A stretch of DNA of 64,000 nt from Phyllobacterium sophorae (GTDB lineage: Bacteria; Pseudomonadota; Alphaproteobacteria; Rhizobiales; Rhizobiaceae). Below, one piece after another: positions 25,292-34,816 of this stretch (positions are counted from its first letter, which is position 1; every line of letters starts with the position of its first letter). The stretch covers positions 62,001 to 126,000 of the forward strand of contig NZ_PGGM01000011.1 of the NCBI RefSeq assembly GCF_003010965.1, in the 5' to 3' direction. The notes beneath the pieces were generated by a model. That model was not told the origin of the DNA, searched no databases, and saw only the letters and a program-made list of their open reading frames with translations. A program made the position numbers and the translations under genes.

Positions 25292-27508
25292 CTAAGCTCC
25301 TTGCGCTAGTAAGCTGGAATCGATTGGCAATTTACGCAATCTCTTGCCTGTTGCCGCAAATATCGCGTTTACAACCGCTGGCGCTATCCCGGAAGTGCCG
25401 GGCTCTCCCATGCCACCGGGAGATTCGTTGCTCTGGATTATGTTCACGTCAATCAACGGTGCTTCATTGATGCGAAGCATTCGGTAGGTGTCGAAATTTG
25501 ACTGTTCTACCTTTCCGTTTTTGATGGTTATCTCGCCGTATAGTGCTGCCGTTAGTCCGAATATAACACCGCCTTGAACCTGGGCATTCACGGTATCAGG
25601 ATTGATGATGGTTCCTGCATCCAGCGCACAAGTCACGCGCTTCACCTTTACGGCACCATTGGTGCTTACGCTCACCTCGGCGACTTGTGCCATGTACATC
25701 CCGAAGCCGTTAAAGATGGAAATTCCTCTGCCGCTTCCGGAGGGCAGGGGAGTTCCCCATCCCGATTTCTCCGCAACAAGGTCAAGCACAGCCAACGCTC
25801 GGGTGTCTTTCTTGAGAAGGTTTCTCCTATAGGAAACGGGATCTTGGCCGGCCGTTGTCGCCAGCTCATCGATGAAGCACTCCACAATAAAAGCATTGTG
25901 CGTGAATCCCACGCCGCGCCACCATCCGGTGGTTAGTCCGGCAGGAGGTTCGTGCCGGACATAATCGACAAGTACGTTGGCAAAATCATAAGGGCCGGAG
26001 CCGCCTTCAACCGCGTCATTGTCGATGCCGTTCTTGAATTTGAAAGGTTCCCATCGAGCTATGATGGATGAACCCGTCACCTTGTGATGGAATGCAAGCG
26101 GAACACCTGACTGATCGAGACCTGCAGACAAGCGGTCATAATAATATGGCCTGAAAATATCGTGCTGAATGTCTTCTTCTCGCGTCCATATGAATTTCAC
26201 CGGACCCGCAACCTGTTTCGCAAATTGCACTGCTTGATGGATGCTGTCGACGTCCAGGCGACGACCGAAACCACCTCCGACGAGATGATTGTGAACAGTA
26301 ACTTTTTCAAGCGGCAGCCCAGACGCCTCTGCTGCAGCCGCCTGCGCTCGCGAAACCACCTGTGTACCCACCCAGACTTCGCAGGAATCCTCCTGAACAT
26401 GTACTGTACAGTTGATAGGCTCCATAGGCGCGTGTGACAGGAACGGCATTTGGTAGACGGCGTCCACGCGGGTAGCTGCTGAGTCCAACGCCGCGGCCAC
26501 ATCGCCGCGCTGCACAGCGACGGCTCCGGGTGTCTCCGACGCAACTGCGAGCTGTGCAACGATGTCCGCAATACCGGTCGCTTCATTGGGGCCTGCTTCC
26601 CAAATGATGGAAAGAGCGGCAAGGCCTTTCTTTGCGGCCGCCATGTGGTCAGCCACGACCGCTACGGCATTATCGAGCTGTACGATCTGACGAACGCCCC
26701 GTACAGCGAGGGCGTTCTTGGGATCGACGCTTGCCAATCTGCCGCCCAGAACCGGGCAGGCCGAAACAGTAGCTACTTTTAGGCCGGAGAGCTTGACGTC
26801 GATCCCGTAGACGGCCGACCCATTGAGCTTTTCGGGCGTGTCGAGGCGCTTTGCAGCCTTTCCAATAAGTTTGAATTCGGAGGGCATCTTCAATTTTACG
26901 TCGGCTGGCGGCGGAATTGATGCAGCGATCTGTATCAATTCGCCGTATCCGACTTTTCGCATTGTAGGTGAATGAACTACCGTCCCATTTTCCGCGTGGC
27001 AGCTGGCCGCATCCACGTTCCATCCCTTGGCGGCAGCTGCAATCAGCATTTCGCGCACCGTGGCACCAACCTTGCGCAAGGGATCGTAGAATGCTCTCAC
27101 CGAAGTTGAGCCGCCGGTCACCTGTTCACCAATCAGGGCATTGCCGAACAGCGTGTCACCAGGAGGCGCATGTTTGACAGTGATCGTGCTTAGTTCAATC
27201 TCGAGTTCCTCTGCAATGAGCATCGGCATCGACGTATACGTTCCTTGCCCCATCTCCACCTGCGATATCGTCAGGCTCACATGTCCGTCGCGATCAATCT
27301 GGACAACGGCGTTGGGGATGAACGGCGGTATGTCAACTTCAGTGGAGGCGGCATCCTGCGTATGCCGCTGAGCGTACCGAGCAATTTGAGGCAGTCCAAA
27401 GACAACAGTAAATGCTCCCCCCACGCCCAATCCGGCTTGAATAAAGGAGCGCCGGGTAGGCATGGCTGCATCACTACTTTTTCCAGGGCGTTGACCGTCG
27501 TGTTTCAT
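25292..27508 (-). CDS. Molybdenum hydroxylase large subunit, isoquinoline 1-oxidoreductase beta type (second copy)
   Basis: A 738-residue paralog of the protein at 16393-18549. A Tat signal is present (PTRRSFIQAGLGVGG). The family motifs are conserved: VEMGQGTYTSMP, GGGFGRRLDVDS and the catalytic loop GGMGEPGTSGIAP. The start at 27508 is one base after the stop of the [2Fe-2S] subunit gene; an upstream start would add 38 residues overlapping that gene. Unlike the first operon, no cytochrome c gene follows; after a 120-bp gap comes a DUF2188-like gene. It may use the other operon's cytochrome or a different acceptor (inference). Confidence 0.93.
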   Translation of the reverse strand: MKHDGQRPGKSSDAAMPTRRSFIQAGLGVGGAFTVVFGLPQIARYAQRHTQDAASTEVDIPPFIPNAVVQIDRDGHVSLTISQVEMGQGTYTSMPMLIAEELEIELSTITVKHAPPGDTLFGNALIGEQVTGGSTSVRAFYDPLRKVGATVREMLIAAAAKGWNVDAASCHAENGTVVHSPTMRKVGYGELIQIAASIPPPADVKLKMPSEFKLIGKAAKRLDTPEKLNGSAVYGIDVKLSGLKVATVSACPVLGGRLASVDPKNALAVRGVRQIVQLDNAVAVVADHMAAAKKGLAALSIIWEAGPNEATGIADIVAQLAVASETPGAVAVQRGDVAAALDSAATRVDAVYQMPFLSHAPMEPINCTVHVQEDSCEVWVGTQVVSRAQAAAAEASGLPLEKVTVHNHLVGGGFGRRLDVDSIHQAVQFAKQVAGPVKFIWTREEDIQHDIFRPYYYDRLSAGLDQSGVPLAFHHKVTGSSIIARWEPFKFKNGIDNDAVEGGSGPYDFANVLVDYVRHEPPAGLTTGWWRGVGFTHNAFIVECFIDELATTAGQDPVSYRRNLLKKDTRALAVLDLVAEKSGWGTPLPSGSGRGISIFNGFGMYMAQVAEVSVSTNGAVKVKRVTCALDAGTIINPDTVNAQVQGGVIFGLTAALYGEITIKNGKVEQSNFDTYRMLRINEAPLIDVNIIQSNESPGGMGEPGTSGIAPAVVNAIFAATGKRLRKLPIDSSLLAQGA

Positions 27509-27509
27509 G

Positions 27510-27992
27510 TTATTTGCCTTCTGCGGCATTCGCCCTAATGGTCTGGGCGGCCATCTTGATTGCTGCCCGTATGCGGGGATAAGTCCCGCAACGGCATATG
27601 TTGCCGGACATCGCGTCATCAATGTCGGTATCGCTAGGGTTACTGTTGTCGGTCAGGAGCGCTGTCGCAGACATGATCTGTCCGGATTGGCAGTAACCGC
27701 ACTGTGGTACTTCCAACTCATGCCAAGCGGCCTGGACCTTACGACCGACGCTGCTGTCGCTCATCGTTTCGATCGTGCTGATTGCAGATGTACCTATGCT
27801 GTCTACCGTCGTAACGCATGAACGGGTCGCAACGCCGTCAACATGAACGGTACAAGCCCCGCAAAGCGCCATACCACATCCAAATTTCGTGCCTGTGAGC
27901 CCAAGAATGTCGCGCAGAATCCACAACAGAGGAGTGTCATCGTCCACATCCACGTCGTGGTCGACACCGTTTACTTGAAGTTTGAAAGCCAT
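27510..27992 (-). CDS. [2Fe-2S] small subunit, isoquinoline 1-oxidoreductase alpha type (second copy)
   Basis: A 160-residue two-cluster iron-sulfur subunit, very similar to that at 18554-19012. Cluster ligands are visible in [17 protein letters not shown], a downstream RSC, CGYCQSG and CRCG. The start has a GAAGAGA site about seven bases upstream. It is followed after one base by the large-subunit gene, so the pair is cotranscribed and should form one heterodimer. Confidence 0.93.
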   Translation of the reverse strand: MAFKLQVNGVDHDVDVDDDTPLLWILRDILGLTGTKFGCGMALCGACTVHVDGVATRSCVTTVDSIGTSAISTIETMSDSSVGRKVQAAWHELEVPQCGYCQSGQIMSATALLTDNSNPSDTDIDDAMSGNICRCGTYPRIRAAIKMAAQTIRANAAEGK

Positions 27993-28096
27993 AAATCGAT
28001 CTCTTCAAAATTGAATCCTGCAGCAAAGTAGCGGGTGACCGCCGACAGGGCTTGTCGGAAATTGCAGCCTTTGAACAAAGCGACTGTACTGATTGA

Positions 28097-28786
28097 TCAG
28101 AGAGATGAGTTGACCTGTTCGCCCGACGCTTCCCGAAGAAGGAGGGCGACGAGAGCAAGCAAGGGGGGCACAATGAAACAATCGATTTGGACAATCAGAT
28201 AGAGTGCAGCGGCCAACCCGCAACCGCAGGCGAAGGCGAAGACGCTCAACACCATTTTCTTGACCCTTTCCCTGACGCCCTCAATTTTGTCGGCTTCTGT
28301 CCCATGCAGCAAATCCGCGAAATCGATCATAATCTGAGTGGTCGTGCCAGTCATCAGCGTTGTCGGTGGCGCAGTAGCCAGGTGAATACGGTGAACAGCG
28401 TTCTGGATCGCCATGGCCGACACCAATACCATCCCAGTCACCAAAGCTGTCCAACTGTCGCCGTCCGGGAATGGGCCATAAGAAATTGCCAGGACAGCGG
28501 CGACAGACAAAAGCAACAACTTGATCGACAGCATGGTGCGGAGAACGGGCAACTTGTATCTGGTGAGGCAGTAGCCAAGCAGTCTGGTTAAAACGACGAT
28601 GCAGCAAAACACCGGCAATGCCATCAATTTTGCAAGAGCTCCGGATGTTCCGTAAACCAAGGATGCGCCAAGGGTTACAAAGTTTCCGGTGACGTGGGCG
28701 GTGAACAGTCCCTGAAGTGCCAGAAATCCTGCTGTGTCCACATAACCGCCATTGAAACTGAGAAGTGCCGGGAGTTTGGGTTTCAT
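28097..28786 (-). CDS. YoaK / DUF1275 family membrane protein
   Basis: A 229-residue protein with about six hydrophobic helices. The N-terminal LLSFNGGYVDTAGFLALQGLFTAHVTGN is the DUF1275 signature region (split here by shorthand: FNGGYVDTAGF then FTAHVTGNFV). Later segments MAIQNAVHRI and MTGTTTQIMID are also typical. The family's function is unknown. A good AAGGCGGA site precedes the start. It is the last gene of the long minus-strand series from 35470. Confidence 0.85.
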   Translation of the reverse strand: MKPKLPALLSFNGGYVDTAGFLALQGLFTAHVTGNFVTLGASLVYGTSGALAKLMALPVFCCIVVLTRLLGYCLTRYKLPVLRTMLSIKLLLLSVAAVLAISYGPFPDGDSWTALVTGMVLVSAMAIQNAVHRIHLATAPPTTLMTGTTTQIMIDFADLLHGTEADKIEGVRERVKKMVLSVFAFACGCGLAAALYLIVQIDCFIVPPLLALVALLLREASGEQVNSSL

Positions 28787-28855
28787 TATATCCGCCTTTT
28801 CTGCATGCTGATCAGCAAATCGCGATGGTGATTGAAGCAGCTGATGCAGGTTGAA

Positions 28856-30292
28856 TTAAAAGAGCCATTGCGCCGAAGCCGAGACAAAATCACCGGACCG
28901 CCCGCCCGCGTCCTTGATCCGCTGGCCCGGAGAAAAATGCACATATGTTCCGTTCAAGTTGAGATGATCGGATACCTGCCAGCCGACCGTCGCAGTGATC
29001 TGCTGGCCAATAAAACGCCCGGTTCCGCCCGATGTACCCTTGGCCGGATTCAGCGGCGGGACATAAAAACTGTCAGCTTCGGCCTCTTTCCAGAGCGGGT
29101 TCCAACCGATGTTCAGTTCGAGTTTGGGCGACAGCTGCAATGTGACGTTCGGCTGGATATCGATGAGGTTGGCGGGGGCCGCCAAGTTCGCCTCGGAGAA
29201 GTACGGGAGCTTGGGGAACAAGGGGTTAAACGTGCCCAACCTTTGGTCATGCAAGTCGTGATCGCCGCTTATGACATCAGCGTTAAGCCCCAGGCGGGGA
29301 GAAAAAAGGACATCTTCAAACGTGTAACCGATGTCTGAGGACACCGTCCACGCGCTGATGTTGTCTGTTCCGAAGGTTCCGAACTGATAAGCGGCCTCAA
29401 TATTCCAGTCAAATGCATCATGTTTGCCAAAGAACCGTGTGCCAATAGTCTGACGTTGTTCGTCGGCGGTCCCTTGTGCGAACCGCGCATTTTTCCTTTC
29501 CAGTCCGAAATAATAAAGATCCGCCTTCAGGTCGGCGATCCCGGGCACGTTCGCGGTTGCGTAAAGTCCCCAAAAGGCCTGGTTTGGGTCATTGCTGTCA
29601 TTGAATATTCCGGTCTGCGGGGCGACCGGCCTAGTCACGAACGCATCGATGCGCTCACTGTCTGGTCCGCTCCATGACACCCGCACGCCGTCGAAAGAAC
29701 GACGGATATTCGGGCTCTCCCTGACAGACACCAGCCTCGAGGATCCGAAACTCATTTCCTGCCGTCCCGCCCGGACGGAGAATTTTCCTTGCGACAACGG
29801 TAGGGTAACCTCACCAAAGCCCTGCAGAATATCAAGCTCGTCTTTTTGCGTTGGCGACGGCTCCGCGGCTTCGCCGGCAATGAGGCCACTTGCCAGTTCG
29901 GTAAACGTACGAAGGTAAGGGCCGTAATGAACATCGGCAAACAGATACGCCCGCTGCAGCAGGTAGTCATTCCGTGCAGGCGCACCTAAGCCAAAAACGG
30001 GATTGCGCGAATATTCATAGCGTTCCCGAAGCTCACCGCCGATGGTCACGTACCACGATCCGTCGCCGTTCAAGGGAATCCATTTCAGCGCGTCGAGCGG
30101 ATCGGCACGTTTCGAAGGATCACGGAGGGCGGTCCAGTCTTCGTCGGAACGGGAGCTTTTATAGGCGGGTCGTTCCTCGGACCTTGCCGCCGGGATCAGA
30201 GTCACGGAGGCGCATATGCCCCAAAGAAGCGCCACAGAGGAGGCCCTTAGCGAATACTGCCTCGTCCGGACTGATGCACTCGAGTCGGTCAT
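28856..30292 (-). CDS. Alginate-export-type outer membrane porin
   Basis: A 478-residue outer-membrane beta-barrel protein with an N-terminal signal peptide (SSVALLWGICASVTLIPAA, cleaved around residue 36) and a C-terminal aromatic residue (QWLF). The region from about 80 onward has alternating polar/hydrophobic strands and the segments GELRERYEYS and VRAGRQEMSFGSSRL, characteristic of the AlgE-like alginate export domain. In this setting it more likely passes a small organic molecule than alginate, since no polymer genes are near. Its start overlaps the MFS stop by four bases (ATGA), so inner and outer membrane transporters are coupled. Confidence 0.85.
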   Translation of the reverse strand: MTDSSASVRTRQYSLRASSVALLWGICASVTLIPAARSEERPAYKSSRSDEDWTALRDPSKRADPLDALKWIPLNGDGSWYVTIGGELRERYEYSRNPVFGLGAPARNDYLLQRAYLFADVHYGPYLRTFTELASGLIAGEAAEPSPTQKDELDILQGFGEVTLPLSQGKFSVRAGRQEMSFGSSRLVSVRESPNIRRSFDGVRVSWSGPDSERIDAFVTRPVAPQTGIFNDSNDPNQAFWGLYATANVPGIADLKADLYYFGLERKNARFAQGTADEQRQTIGTRFFGKHDAFDWNIEAAYQFGTFGTDNISAWTVSSDIGYTFEDVLFSPRLGLNADVISGDHDLHDQRLGTFNPLFPKLPYFSEANLAAPANLIDIQPNVTLQLSPKLELNIGWNPLWKEAEADSFYVPPLNPAKGTSGGTGRFIGQQITATVGWQVSDHLNLNGTYVHFSPGQRIKDAGGRSGDFVSASAQWLF

Positions 30293-31935
30293 GTCGTCAC
30301 GGTCTTCCGCTTGGACTTGCGGTTCACCCGGCGTGCATCCAGTGTCAGGAAATGCCGCACGATGGGCCTGTCCGGACCGATATGGAATTTTATTGTTTCC
30401 TGCTGAAGATCAGCATCAGCTTTTGAGACCCTCTTATGTTGCCGGAGATGCTCGGCCCAAGATTCCACCATGAACCACTCCACGATCTTTTCGGGATCAG
30501 CAGAGTCTTCGGTCACTCCCCAACTATACGCGCCATCCCGCCTCCGCTCTTCGGAAAGCTCAGCCAAGGCCTGCAGGAATGCGGTCCGGTCATTTTTACG
30601 CACGGCATATTCGATGAGGATAAGGACGGGTCCGCGATCATGTTCAATGGGATCGGCAATAAGCGGTTCAGGCCAATGGTTGGACGCCACAAGGTCGGCT
30701 TCACCTACCGGCAATTTAATCCGATGGAGAACAAGCGCGACAACGGCCAATCCCAACGCGCCGATAACAAGCGTGTTGGGGACGCCTACCGCCTCCGCTA
30801 CCGCACCCCAGCCCAAACTCCCGAGCGCCATCGCTCCGTTGAATACGGTCAAATAAACGGCCAGTGCTCTGCCGCGGACCCAATTGGGAAGAATGGCCTG
30901 AGCCGCACCATTTAATGTCGTCAGCGCGATTATCCAGGCCGCGCCGAGGACCAGCAAGACCATGATGGCCAGCCCGCGCGGTGGCGCAATCGACAACACG
31001 CCCATGACGATCGCTGTCGCTAGTGCGGACGCTAAAAGCAGACCGTCGGCATCGAGTCGTGAGCGGAGCCGCGGCAGCAAGAGCGCCCCTGCGATTGCGC
31101 CGGCTCCTACAGCGCCAAGCAGGATTCCGTAAAAGCCCGCATCGCCTGCGAGCAGGTTTCGTGCCACCAACGGTAGCAAGGCCCACACGGCACTGGAGAA
31201 TGCGAAGAAAATTGCGGCGCGCAGAAGCACAATATGCAGTTCGCGGCTTGCCCGAGCGTACCTCAATCCTGCCCGAAACGCGCCGAAGAAATGTTCCGAA
31301 AGTGCATCGTCTGCGTCGGGGGCCCTGCGCCACCAGATCAGCGCAGCTATGACGAAGGCATAACTGATCACGTCGGCGCTATAGGTGACGGCTGCTCCAA
31401 GCGCGGCAAGGATGAGTCCGCCCGCGGCCGGCCCGATGGATCGCGCGATGTTGATGCCGAGCGAATTCAGTGCGACTGCACTCTTCAGGTCCTGACGGGG
31501 AACAAGTTCAGGCACGATAGCTTGCCACGTCGGGCCCATGAGTGCGGCCCCAATGCCTCCGACGAAAGTCAGGGCAACGAGGGAACTCACGGTCAGCAAG
31601 CCGCTGTAGGACAATATCATCAGCGACGCGCTTACCGAAGCGAGCAGAAGCTGTATGACGATAAGGAACTTGCGGCGATCGAGAATGTCGGACATCACTC
31701 CCGCAGGAATTGCCAGCAAGAAAATCGGCAGTGTCCCTGCTGCCTGAACCATTGCAACTGCTGCTGGGGCGTTTGACAGATCTGTCACCAACCAGGAGCT
31801 TGCCACATCACGCATGAAGCTTCCGGTGTTTCCGAGGACAGTCGCTGCCCAGAGGACTGCGAAAACGGGCTGACGAAAAGGCGCAAAGCCGCTCGTCTCG
31901 GATGTCTTATGATCCGATCCTGATACATTGGTCAT
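30289..31935 (-). CDS. MFS transporter, EntS-like, with C-terminal extension
   Basis: A 548-residue protein. The first 410 residues form a 12-helix MFS_3 (EntS-like) transporter (WAATVLGNTGSFMRDVASSW at the start, a GVMSDILDRRKFLI A-motif). The remaining 130 or so residues are soluble and contain AVRKNDRTAFLQALAELSEE and VEWFMVESWAEHLRQHKRV, resembling an antibiotic-biosynthesis-monooxygenase-like (ferredoxin-fold) domain often fused to this transporter class. It overlaps the DoxX gene upstream (31932-31935) and the porin gene downstream (30289-30292), each by ATGA. Together with the porin it could form an export or uptake route. Confidence 0.9.
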   Translation of the reverse strand: MTNVSGSDHKTSETSGFAPFRQPVFAVLWAATVLGNTGSFMRDVASSWLVTDLSNAPAAVAMVQAAGTLPIFLLAIPAGVMSDILDRRKFLIVIQLLLASVSASLMILSYSGLLTVSSLVALTFVGGIGAALMGPTWQAIVPELVPRQDLKSAVALNSLGINIARSIGPAAGGLILAALGAAVTYSADVISYAFVIAALIWWRRAPDADDALSEHFFGAFRAGLRYARASRELHIVLLRAAIFFAFSSAVWALLPLVARNLLAGDAGFYGILLGAVGAGAIAGALLLPRLRSRLDADGLLLASALATAIVMGVLSIAPPRGLAIMVLLVLGAAWIIALTTLNGAAQAILPNWVRGRALAVYLTVFNGAMALGSLGWGAVAEAVGVPNTLVIGALGLAVVALVLHRIKLPVGEADLVASNHWPEPLIADPIEHDRGPVLILIEYAVRKNDRTAFLQALAELSEERRRDGAYSWGVTEDSADPEKIVEWFMVESWAEHLRQHKRVSKADADLQQETIKFHIGPDRPIVRHFLTLDARRVNRKSKRKTVTT

Positions 31936-32381
31936 GTTGGTTTTCCGTTACTCTCACCGCCTTGGGAGCGAAGGTCATGCCAGGCAATCAGAATGAAACC
32001 TCCGACCAGGCCGAGATGCTCGAAGAACGAATTCGTCATCATGAACCGTTCCGGAGGCAAGGCTTCCCAGAAACGGTTTGCGACAAATGTTGCCAGCAGC
32101 GTAAATCCTGCGAGGCTGAGCGCTCCTAACCAGCGGTAAATCCCGCTCAGTATCATGATCGACGCAATCAACTCGAGCGCAATGGTCAAGACTGCAAAAG
32201 GGACTGCGGGCGCAAGCCCGAAGTGATTCATTTCCGCAATGGCGCTACTGAAATCAAAGAGCTTTGTGAGGCCGCCCTGTATATAAGCAGCGCAGAGGCC
32301 AAGCAAAGCAAGCCATCTCAATGGCGGCGTGGCGCACCGCGCAGCTACGCGGGTCACCATCGGTAAGCGTCTCTCAGACAT
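31932..32381 (-). CDS. DoxX family membrane protein
   Basis: A 149-residue protein with four hydrophobic helices and the DoxX segments YIQGGLTKLFDF and GLVGGFILIAWHDL. The start at 32381 has GGGAGAC six bases upstream; an internal ATG at 32360 is also possible. It overlaps the MFS gene by ATGA. The second DoxX-type gene of the window (the other is at 20915). Role unknown; the family is linked to redox enzymes of the membrane. Confidence 0.88.
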   Translation of the reverse strand: MSERRLPMVTRVAARCATPPLRWLALLGLCAAYIQGGLTKLFDFSSAIAEMNHFGLAPAVPFAVLTIALELIASIMILSGIYRWLGALSLAGFTLLATFVANRFWEALPPERFMMTNSFFEHLGLVGGFILIAWHDLRSQGGESNGKPT

Positions 32382-32468
32382 TCTTGTCTCCCATCTTCGC
32401 GACCGGGTATTGCAGCGCGCGGTGCGCCACCAGCGACAGGCGAACCACTAGGACAGTCAGATCCGACA

Positions 32469-34457
32469 TCAGACTGCCCAACACGCACAGCCGAGCGCAC
32501 CCCAAAATCCCTTGAGGTCCGAGATCGGAAGTTGTTTTGACCAGGCGTTGGCGTGATCGTGTCCATGTACGTTGCAGGTATTGCTGCAGCCGCACATCGA
32601 TGCCGCCTTGATGCGTAACGAGTTCTTGCCTGCGCCTTGGGGTTCGCCCCAAGCCGCGTAACCTCCAAAAGTCCGCACCGGAGACCAGTCGGGCATGGCA
32701 GGCGGCACGGGATTTTCATCCAGAACTTCAAAATCACCGCTGCCGTAGACAACCTTGCCACCAACAATAGTCAGCTCAGACGTGATGTGGCTGATCTCAT
32801 CTTCCCTGCAGGAGAAAAAGTCGCGGTCAGGAACGATGAGGTCGGCCAGTTGACCTTTTTCTATCCGTCCCTTCTTGCCTTCCTCGTTCGAAAACCAAGT
32901 CACGTTCTCCGTCCACATCCGGAGTGCCGTTTCGCGGTCCAAGCAGTTTCGCTCGGGATAGATGCGCATACCGCCGACCGTGCGTCCGGTTATCAGCCAT
33001 GAGAGCGAAACCCATGGATTATAGGAGGCGACGCGGGTGGCATCGGTACCTGCCGACACCTTGACACCTCTTTCAAGAATCTTCGCTACGGGCGGTGTCG
33101 CCTCGGCCGCACCCTTTCCATAGCGCTCGACAAAGTATTCGCCCTGATAGGCCATGCGGTGCTGAACAGCTATGCCGCCGCCAAGCGCCGCGATCCGGTC
33201 TATCGACTGATCTGAAATTGTTTCGGCGTGGTCGAAAAACCAGTTGAGTCCTTCCAGGGGGATTTCCTTGTTCACTTTCTCGAACACATCGAGGGAACGG
33301 GAGATCGTTTCGTCGTAGGTCGCATGCATCCGCCAGGGCCAGTGGTTCTGGGCCAGAATCCGAACGACGCCCTCAAGATCATCTTCCATCTCCGTCGGCA
33401 TGTCCGGCCGGGGCTGGCGAAAATCCTCAAAATCGGCGGCGGAGAAAACCAGCATTTCGCCGGCTCCGTTGTGACGGAAATAGTCGTCACCTTGCTTGTA
33501 TTGCGATGTGCGTGTCCAGTTGAGGAAGTCTTCCTTCTCTTCGTCGGGTTTTTGAGTGAAGAGATTGTACGCAAGGCGGATGGTCAGTTGCCCTTCGTCA
33601 GAAAGCTTCTGGATCACCGCGTAGTCTTCAGGATAATTCTGAAATCCGCCGCCCGCGTCGATTGCTCCCGTAACGCCAAGGCGGTTCAGCTCGCGCATGA
33701 AATGACGCGTCGAATTCACCTGGTAATCGAACGGCAGCTTTGGACCCTTGGCGAGCGTCGCATAGAGGATAGCGGCATTCGGCTTGGCCAAGAGCAGGCC
33801 GGTGGGATTCCCCTTGGCGTCCCGCGTGATCTCGCCGCCATGGGGTGCCGGAGTGTCACGATCGTAGCCTACGGCCCGCAACGCCGCTCCATTAAGGAGC
33901 GCGCGGTCATAGAGGTGCAGCAGAAAAACGGGAGTGTCGGGAGCTGCCGCGTTAATCTCATCAATGGTGGGCAGACGTTTCTCCGCGAACTGGTGTTCGG
34001 TGAAACCGCCTACAACGCGCACCCATTGCGGGGGAGGCGTGATTGCGACCTGACGCTTCAGCATGTCCATAGCGTCGGCCAGCGACCGCACCCCGTCCCA
34101 TCTAAGCTCCATATTGAAGTTCAATCCTCCCCGGATAATGTGGAGATGATTGTCAATCAGCCCGGGCAATGCCCGACGTCCCTTGAGATCGATAACCGTG
34201 GTTTCCGAGTTTCGAAGCGCCAAAATCTCGTCGTCCTGCCCTACCGCCAAAAACTTCCCGTCCTTGATCGCTACTGCGGTGGGGTTTGGGTTGCCGCGGT
34301 CCAAAGTCGTAATCTTGCCATGATAGAGGATGAGTTCGGCAGCCATGTTGGTTTCTCCGGGATTGGTGTTTTTGTCGCTTGCGAACACAGGCGAGATAAG
34401 CTTCGACAACGCGATGCCTGAGGCAGCAGCCTCCAAGAAATTGCGGCGTGTCGGCAT
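32469..34457 (-). CDS. YtcJ-like amidohydrolase with Tat signal and metal-binding-like tail
   Basis: A 662-residue amidohydrolase of the YtcJ (amidohydrolase_3) branch. It starts with a twin-arginine signal (PTRRNFLEAAASG). Then come the N-terminal beta domain, the metal motif DNHLHI near residue 107, and the C-terminal KGQLADLIVPD segment. The last 40 residues are cysteine- and histidine-rich (CGCSNTCNVHGHDHA, ending GALGCACW), a tail that could bind metal. Substrates of YtcJ-like proteins are poorly known (amides, carbamates, cyclic ureas). It shares one base with the XapX gene stop (TGATG) and lies 87 bp before the DoxX gene. Confidence 0.9.
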   Translation of the reverse strand: MPTRRNFLEAAASGIALSKLISPVFASDKNTNPGETNMAAELILYHGKITTLDRGNPNPTAVAIKDGKFLAVGQDDEILALRNSETTVIDLKGRRALPGLIDNHLHIIRGGLNFNMELRWDGVRSLADAMDMLKRQVAITPPPQWVRVVGGFTEHQFAEKRLPTIDEINAAAPDTPVFLLHLYDRALLNGAALRAVGYDRDTPAPHGGEITRDAKGNPTGLLLAKPNAAILYATLAKGPKLPFDYQVNSTRHFMRELNRLGVTGAIDAGGGFQNYPEDYAVIQKLSDEGQLTIRLAYNLFTQKPDEEKEDFLNWTRTSQYKQGDDYFRHNGAGEMLVFSAADFEDFRQPRPDMPTEMEDDLEGVVRILAQNHWPWRMHATYDETISRSLDVFEKVNKEIPLEGLNWFFDHAETISDQSIDRIAALGGGIAVQHRMAYQGEYFVERYGKGAAEATPPVAKILERGVKVSAGTDATRVASYNPWVSLSWLITGRTVGGMRIYPERNCLDRETALRMWTENVTWFSNEEGKKGRIEKGQLADLIVPDRDFFSCREDEISHITSELTIVGGKVVYGSGDFEVLDENPVPPAMPDWSPVRTFGGYAAWGEPQGAGKNSLRIKAASMCGCSNTCNVHGHDHANAWSKQLPISDLKGFWGALGCACWAV

Positions 34458-34738
34458 CAGCCTTGGCTCCGCTTAGTGACGACGTCAGCACGCTTCGAGA
34501 CTGTTGCGGCTTTGGGTAAATCACCGAACATGTGGGGCTTGATCTGGTTGAGCCAGGAAACCGCAGCTGGCTCTTTGCTCCAGAGGTGCTTTACAAGCGG
34601 CGGAATTTGTTCCCCCACCAGGATGCCAAGCAAGCCGATCAGGGCAATAACCGGCGGGGCGGGAGACCGGACATTGAGTAGCGCATAGATCACGCCAACC
34701 AAGAGACCCGCTGCGAGTGATATCAGATACATTCTCAT
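34457..34738 (-). CDS. XapX domain small membrane protein
   Basis: A 93-residue protein whose first 55 residues form two hydrophobic helices with the XapX-domain motif (LLVGVIYALLNVRSPAPPVI and LGILVGEQ), followed by a charged tail. XapX (DUF1427) proteins are small inner-membrane proteins of unknown function, often beside amidohydrolase and isochorismatase genes, as here. It overlaps the amidohydrolase start by one base and lies 78 bp after the isochorismatase-like gene. Confidence 0.85.
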   Translation of the reverse strand: MRMYLISLAAGLLVGVIYALLNVRSPAPPVIALIGLLGILVGEQIPPLVKHLWSKEPAAVSWLNQIKPHMFGDLPKAATVSKRADVVTKRSQG

Positions 34739-34816
34739 GAACCCATTGGCTCCTTGACTAACATTACATCAGAAGGGGAGGCGCGCCGGGGCAGTGCCGG
34801 CGCACCTGTACAGACA

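Noticed and set aside
33228-34421. A 397-codon plus-strand frame antisense to the amidohydrolase
   Set aside because: The minus strand encodes a full YtcJ-like protein with motifs and Tat signal. The plus-strand frame has no recognisable fold or ribosome-binding site.
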